Shown: positions 5,172-6,947 of the stretch, in pieces | Position numbering within the stretch: the stretch's first letter is position 1 | How the letters are laid out: each line of letters opens with the position of its first letter | Origin: Thermodesulfobacteriales bacterium | Lineage (GTDB): Bacteria; Desulfobacterota; Thermodesulfobacteria; Thermodesulfobacteriales; Thermodesulfatatoraceae | DNA: 6,947 bases | Direction: 5' to 3' | Assembly (NCBI GenBank): GCA_026985945.1 | Contig: JALSPN010000256.1 | Location: forward strand, 1-6,947 | Position numbers and translations under genes: made by a program | The notes under the pieces: generated by a model | What the model was told of the DNA's origin: nothing | Databases searched by the model: none | Seen by the model: only the letters and a program-made list of their open reading frames with translations

Positions 5172-5809
5172 GATCGTAGATCAACCAGGAGTAAGCGCCC
5201 CGAGAGGGTTCCTTCCCGCTTGCATATAATTTTGAGCACTTCCTCTACCATTAAACCCCCCAGAACGGCACAAATGGGGAAATAGGCTTCAGGATGCGGA
5301 TCTTCCTGCGCTCCGGCAAAGACTTCAGAAAGACTCAAAGAATCCGGGGCAATAGTGGTTATCTGACCATAATATCCGGAAAGGCCGGCGTGGACCAGAA
5401 ACTTACCGCTTCTCTCTGCTCGCTCCGCCAGGATAAATCTGCTTTCCCAGTTATCCAGGGCATCGACCACCACCGAGACCCTGGAGGGAATTGCAAACTT
5501 TGGTCTCAGGCGTTGAACCCAGGCCTCTACCCAGAGATCATCACGGACCAGAAGGAGCCTTTCCTTGGCCACCTGGGCCTTAAAGCGGCCCACGTCATCT
5601 CTGTGGTAAAGGATCTGCCGGTTGAGATCCGGAAGGGAGACGCGATCGTGGTCAAGGAGAATCAATCCCCCGACTCCTGCCCTACAAAGACCTTCAGCCA
5701 CAAAGCTTCCAAGCCCCCCAAGGCCTGCTATCAGAACGGTGGCGGCCTTGAGGCGCGCATGCTCCTCCACCGTAAAGAGGGACTTCTGACGGGCGTAAAA
5801 AGTATTCAT
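5138..5809 (-). CDS. ThiF/MoeB/HesA family E1-like adenylyltransferase, zinc-less short form
   Basis: These enzymes adenylate the C-terminal glycine of a ubiquitin-fold sulfur carrier with ATP, preparing it for thiocarboxylation. The 223-residue protein begins with the family's YARQ (5-8) and has the nucleotide loop GLGGLGS (29-35), LLDHDRVSLPDLNRQ (51-65) with Asp53, Asp55, Asn63, Arg64 and Gln65, Lys77, DALDN (116-120) and AGLSGYYGQI (141-150). Cys180 in FPICAVLGG aligns with the conserved Cys region of MoeB and ThiF. Both CxxC zinc pairs of E. coli-type MoeB are missing, and the chain ends where the second would be. There is no rhodanese domain. It overlaps the upstream moaD-like gene as ATGA, which names its likely partner. 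MoeB-like activity in molybdopterin synthesis is the best guess; a ThiS or other carrier role is possible. Confidence 0.9.
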   Translation of the reverse strand: MNTFYARQKSLFTVEEHARLKAATVLIAGLGGLGSFVAEGLCRAGVGGLILLDHDRVSLPDLNRQILYHRDDVGRFKAQVAKERLLLVRDDLWVEAWVQRLRPKFAIPSRVSVVVDALDNWESRFILAERAERSGKFLVHAGLSGYYGQITTIAPDSLSLSEVFAGAQEDPHPEAYFPICAVLGGLMVEEVLKIICKREGTLSGRLLLVDLRSYEFELVPIAK

Positions 5810-6090
5810 CCCCCTGCTCCGGGAGGAAAAATCACCAGGACATCTCCCGGAAAAATTTTGGTATCAAGACCCGCAAGATGAAATATGTTGCGGCCGTTTT
5901 TGAGGATGATAACCCCTTTTTGGAGTTTATTTCTGGAAAAAAGGGTTTCTTTAAGGCCTGGGAATGGGCCCTCTAAGGCTTCCAGGAACTCTTTTAAGGA
6001 TAACGGAGAATCTAAAGAAATTTCTTTCTCCCAGGGCCGAAAGCGGAGCCTTAGAATGCCAAATAATTTTACTTTGACAGCGCTGCTCAT
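5806..6090 (-). CDS. MoaD-like ubiquitin-fold sulfur carrier protein
   Basis: This 94-residue protein is the small, beta-grasp sulfur carrier type. It opens with the first strand VKVKLFGILRLRF (5-17), has the helix SLKEFLEALEGPFPGL (31-46), and then the typical MoaD segment KNGRNIFHLAGLDT (64-77), followed by PGDVLVIFPPGAGG at 81-94. The exposed C-terminal Gly-Gly is where adenylation and sulfur attachment occur. It would serve as the small subunit of molybdopterin (or tungstopterin) synthase with a MoaE encoded elsewhere, though ThiS-like and other carrier duties exist in anaerobes. The partner E1-like gene overlaps its stop by 4 bases. The ATG at 6090 has no Shine-Dalgarno sequence; TATGTT lies 7-12 bases upstream on this strand, the position expected of a -10 for a leaderless mRNA. 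Confidence 0.88.
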   Translation of the reverse strand: MSSAVKVKLFGILRLRFRPWEKEISLDSPLSLKEFLEALEGPFPGLKETLFSRNKLQKGVIILKNGRNIFHLAGLDTKIFPGDVLVIFPPGAGG

Positions 6091-6096
6091 ATTTTT

Positions 6097-6102
6097 AACA
6101 TA
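6097..6102 (-). promoter_or_regulatory. Possible -10 element for a leaderless moaD-like mRNA
   Basis: The minus strand reads TATGTT at -12 to -7 from the moaD ATG, four of six bases matching TATAAT, with CTGAAA (four of six) 16 bases further upstream. No Shine-Dalgarno sequence exists in the short A-rich stretch before the ATG. Suggestive only. Confidence 0.3.
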
Positions 6103-6106
6103 ACAC

Positions 6107-6135
6107 TTGACTGTGGTTTTTCAGAAAGGTTTAAA
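6107..6135 (+). promoter_or_regulatory. Candidate sigma70-type promoter for the aminotransferase
   Basis: TTGACT (6107-6112, five of six matching) is followed after exactly 17 bases by TTTAAA (6130-6135, four of six). Transcription would begin near 6142 and give a short leader carrying the AGGAGG. A second candidate is the perfect TTGACA at 6074-6079, inside the moaD-like gene, with TAACAT 16 bases on (6096-6101). Confidence 0.45.
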
Positions 6136-6147
6136 GCATCTAAAAAC

Positions 6148-6153
6148 AGGAGG
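6148..6153 (+). promoter_or_regulatory. Consensus ribosome binding site of the aminotransferase
   Basis: A perfect AGGAGG with a 5-base spacer AAAAG before the ATG at 6159. It is the strongest Shine-Dalgarno site in the window, suggesting a well-expressed gene, and fixes the start. Confidence 0.85.
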
Positions 6154-6158
6154 AAAAG

Positions 6159-6947
6159 ATGGCTGTTTCCGCACAAATCAAAGAATACCTGGCCGGGGCT
6201 TCCTGGATTAGAAAAATGTTTGAGGAGGGAGCCAAACTTAAAGCCCGGTTTGGGGCGGAAAGGGTCTGCGATTTTAGCCTGGGCAACCCCGATGTCCCAC
6301 CACCTCCAGCCGTCCATAAGGCCCTTGAAGAAATCGTCAGAGAAGACACCCCATCTCTTCACGGTTACATGCCAAACGCCGGGTTCCCTTTTGCAAGGGA
6401 GGCCATGGCTATCAAGGTTTCCAAGGAGCAAAGATACGCCGTGCCGATGGAACACGTTGTCATGACTTGTGGGGCAGCCGGGGCCCTGAACGTCATTTTT
6501 AAAGCCCTACTTGACCCGGGAGAAGAAGTCGTTTTCCCGGCCCCTTTTTTTGTGGAATATAAATTCTACGTAGAGAATCATCGGGGAGTAGCCGTTCCAG
6601 TCCGCACCAGGGAGAATTTTTCTCTGGATTTTTCTGCCCTGGAAGCGGCTATCACCTCTCGCACCAAAGCGGTCCTCATCAATTCCCCTCACAATCCCAC
6701 CGGGCAACTATATAGTGTTGAAGAAATCAAAGAGCTCTCTAACCTCCTTAAACAAAAGTCCGAAAAATGGGAACATCCTATCTATTTAATCTCCGACGAG
6801 CCTTACCGAAATCTCGTCTTTGACGGCCTGGAGGCCCCGCCCATCTTCCCCTATTACGAAAATGCCATCGTGGTCACAAGCTTCTCCAAAGAACTTTCTC
6901 TCCCCGGGGAGCGGATCGGTTTTCTTTCCCTTCATCCGGAAGCCGAA
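6159..6947 (+). CDS. Class I/II PLP-dependent aminotransferase, 3' end cut by window edge
   Basis: An open frame of 263 codons runs to the right edge; family members are about 390-400 residues, so roughly a third is missing. It has the fold-type I aminotransferase motifs: DFSLGNPDVPPP (38-49) for the substrate-binding N-terminus, HGYMPNAGFP (68-77), CGAAGALNVIFKALL (104-118) for the phosphate-binding turn, INSPHNPTG (174-182) with Asn179, ISDEPY (211-216) with Asp213 pairing the pyridine nitrogen and Tyr216, and SFSKELSLPGERIGF (241-255). In the last motif Lys244 is the Schiff-base lysine and Arg252 a phosphate ligand. The start SxxIKEYLAGASWIRKMFEEG is typical of a subgroup common in clostridia and sulfate reducers, usually labelled aspartate or alanine aminotransferase. 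Exact amino-donor specificity cannot be read from this part. It is transcribed divergently from the moaD-like gene. Confidence 0.94.
   Translation, partial: MAVSAQIKEYLAGASWIRKMFEEGAKLKARFGAERVCDFSLGNPDVPPPPAVHKALEEIVREDTPSLHGYMPNAGFPFAREAMAIKVSKEQRYAVPMEHVVMTCGAAGALNVIFKALLDPGEEVVFPAPFFVEYKFYVENHRGVAVPVRTRENFSLDFSALEAAITSRTKAVLINSPHNPTGQLYSVEEIKELSNLLKQKSEKWEHPIYLISDEPYRNLVFDGLEAPPIFPYYENAIVVTSFSKELSLPGERIGFLSLHPEAE

Noticed and set aside
5172..5182. GATC-GTA-GATC repeat just after the marC stop
   Set aside because: A 4-base repeat of a self-complementary tetramer is too short to separate from chance and has no terminator features.
5294..5881. A 195-codon plus-strand frame antisense to the E1-like and moaD-like genes
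   Set aside because: Covers two genes with clear family motifs on the other strand; its own translation shows no domain or start signal.

Overview
This is a gene-dense bacterial chromosome segment with eight clear protein genes plus one possible 17-codon leader ORF. Two genes are cut by the window edges (radC on the left, an aminotransferase on the right). No RNA gene, mobile element, integrase, CRISPR array or long non-coding stretch is visible; every gap between genes is under about 100 bases. The base composition looks balanced by eye, and the proteins are rich in Lys and Glu with compact loops. Packed genes with overlapping ends, together with the neighbour pair tsaD-rsmA and a type I-beta DAHP synthase, would suit a thermophilic anaerobe of the Desulfobacterota/Thermodesulfobacteria kind. 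That placement is an inference from style; there is no marker gene here.

Layout. (1) radC on the minus strand runs off the left edge. It diverges from tsaD across a 67-base gap holding a 24-base near-perfect palindrome. (2) tsaD and rsmA on the plus strand overlap by 35 bases: a tRNA t6A-modification enzyme followed by the 16S rRNA dimethyladenosine methyltransferase, both acting on translation. (3) A two-gene minus-strand operon follows: a divergent DAHP synthase (aroF-like), then, 3 bases later, a stand-alone class I glutamine amidotransferase whose 3' end overlaps the rsmA 3' end by 24 bases. (4) Across a short divergent promoter region lies marC, a six-helix membrane protein, possibly preceded by an Arg-rich mini-ORF whose stop overlaps the marC start. 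(5) Next is a minus-strand pair, a MoaD-like sulfur carrier and a ThiF/MoeB-like E1 enzyme, overlapping by ATGA. The E1 3' end overlaps the marC 3' end by 34 bases and carries a hairpin. (6) Divergent from moaD, with a good promoter and a perfect AGGAGG, is a class I PLP aminotransferase that continues past the right edge.

How they fit together. Most of this is housekeeping: DNA repair-associated RadC, tRNA and rRNA modification, the first step of aromatic biosynthesis, sulfur-carrier activation probably for molybdopterin or tungstopterin, and amino-acid transamination. The points most worth a second look are the substituted active-site surroundings of the DAHP synthase and its tight pairing with a free amidotransferase, the zinc-less E1-like protein, the marC leader ORF, the radC/tsaD palindrome, and the use of overlapping or Shine-Dalgarno-less starts. 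I see no convincing new defence or mobile system.
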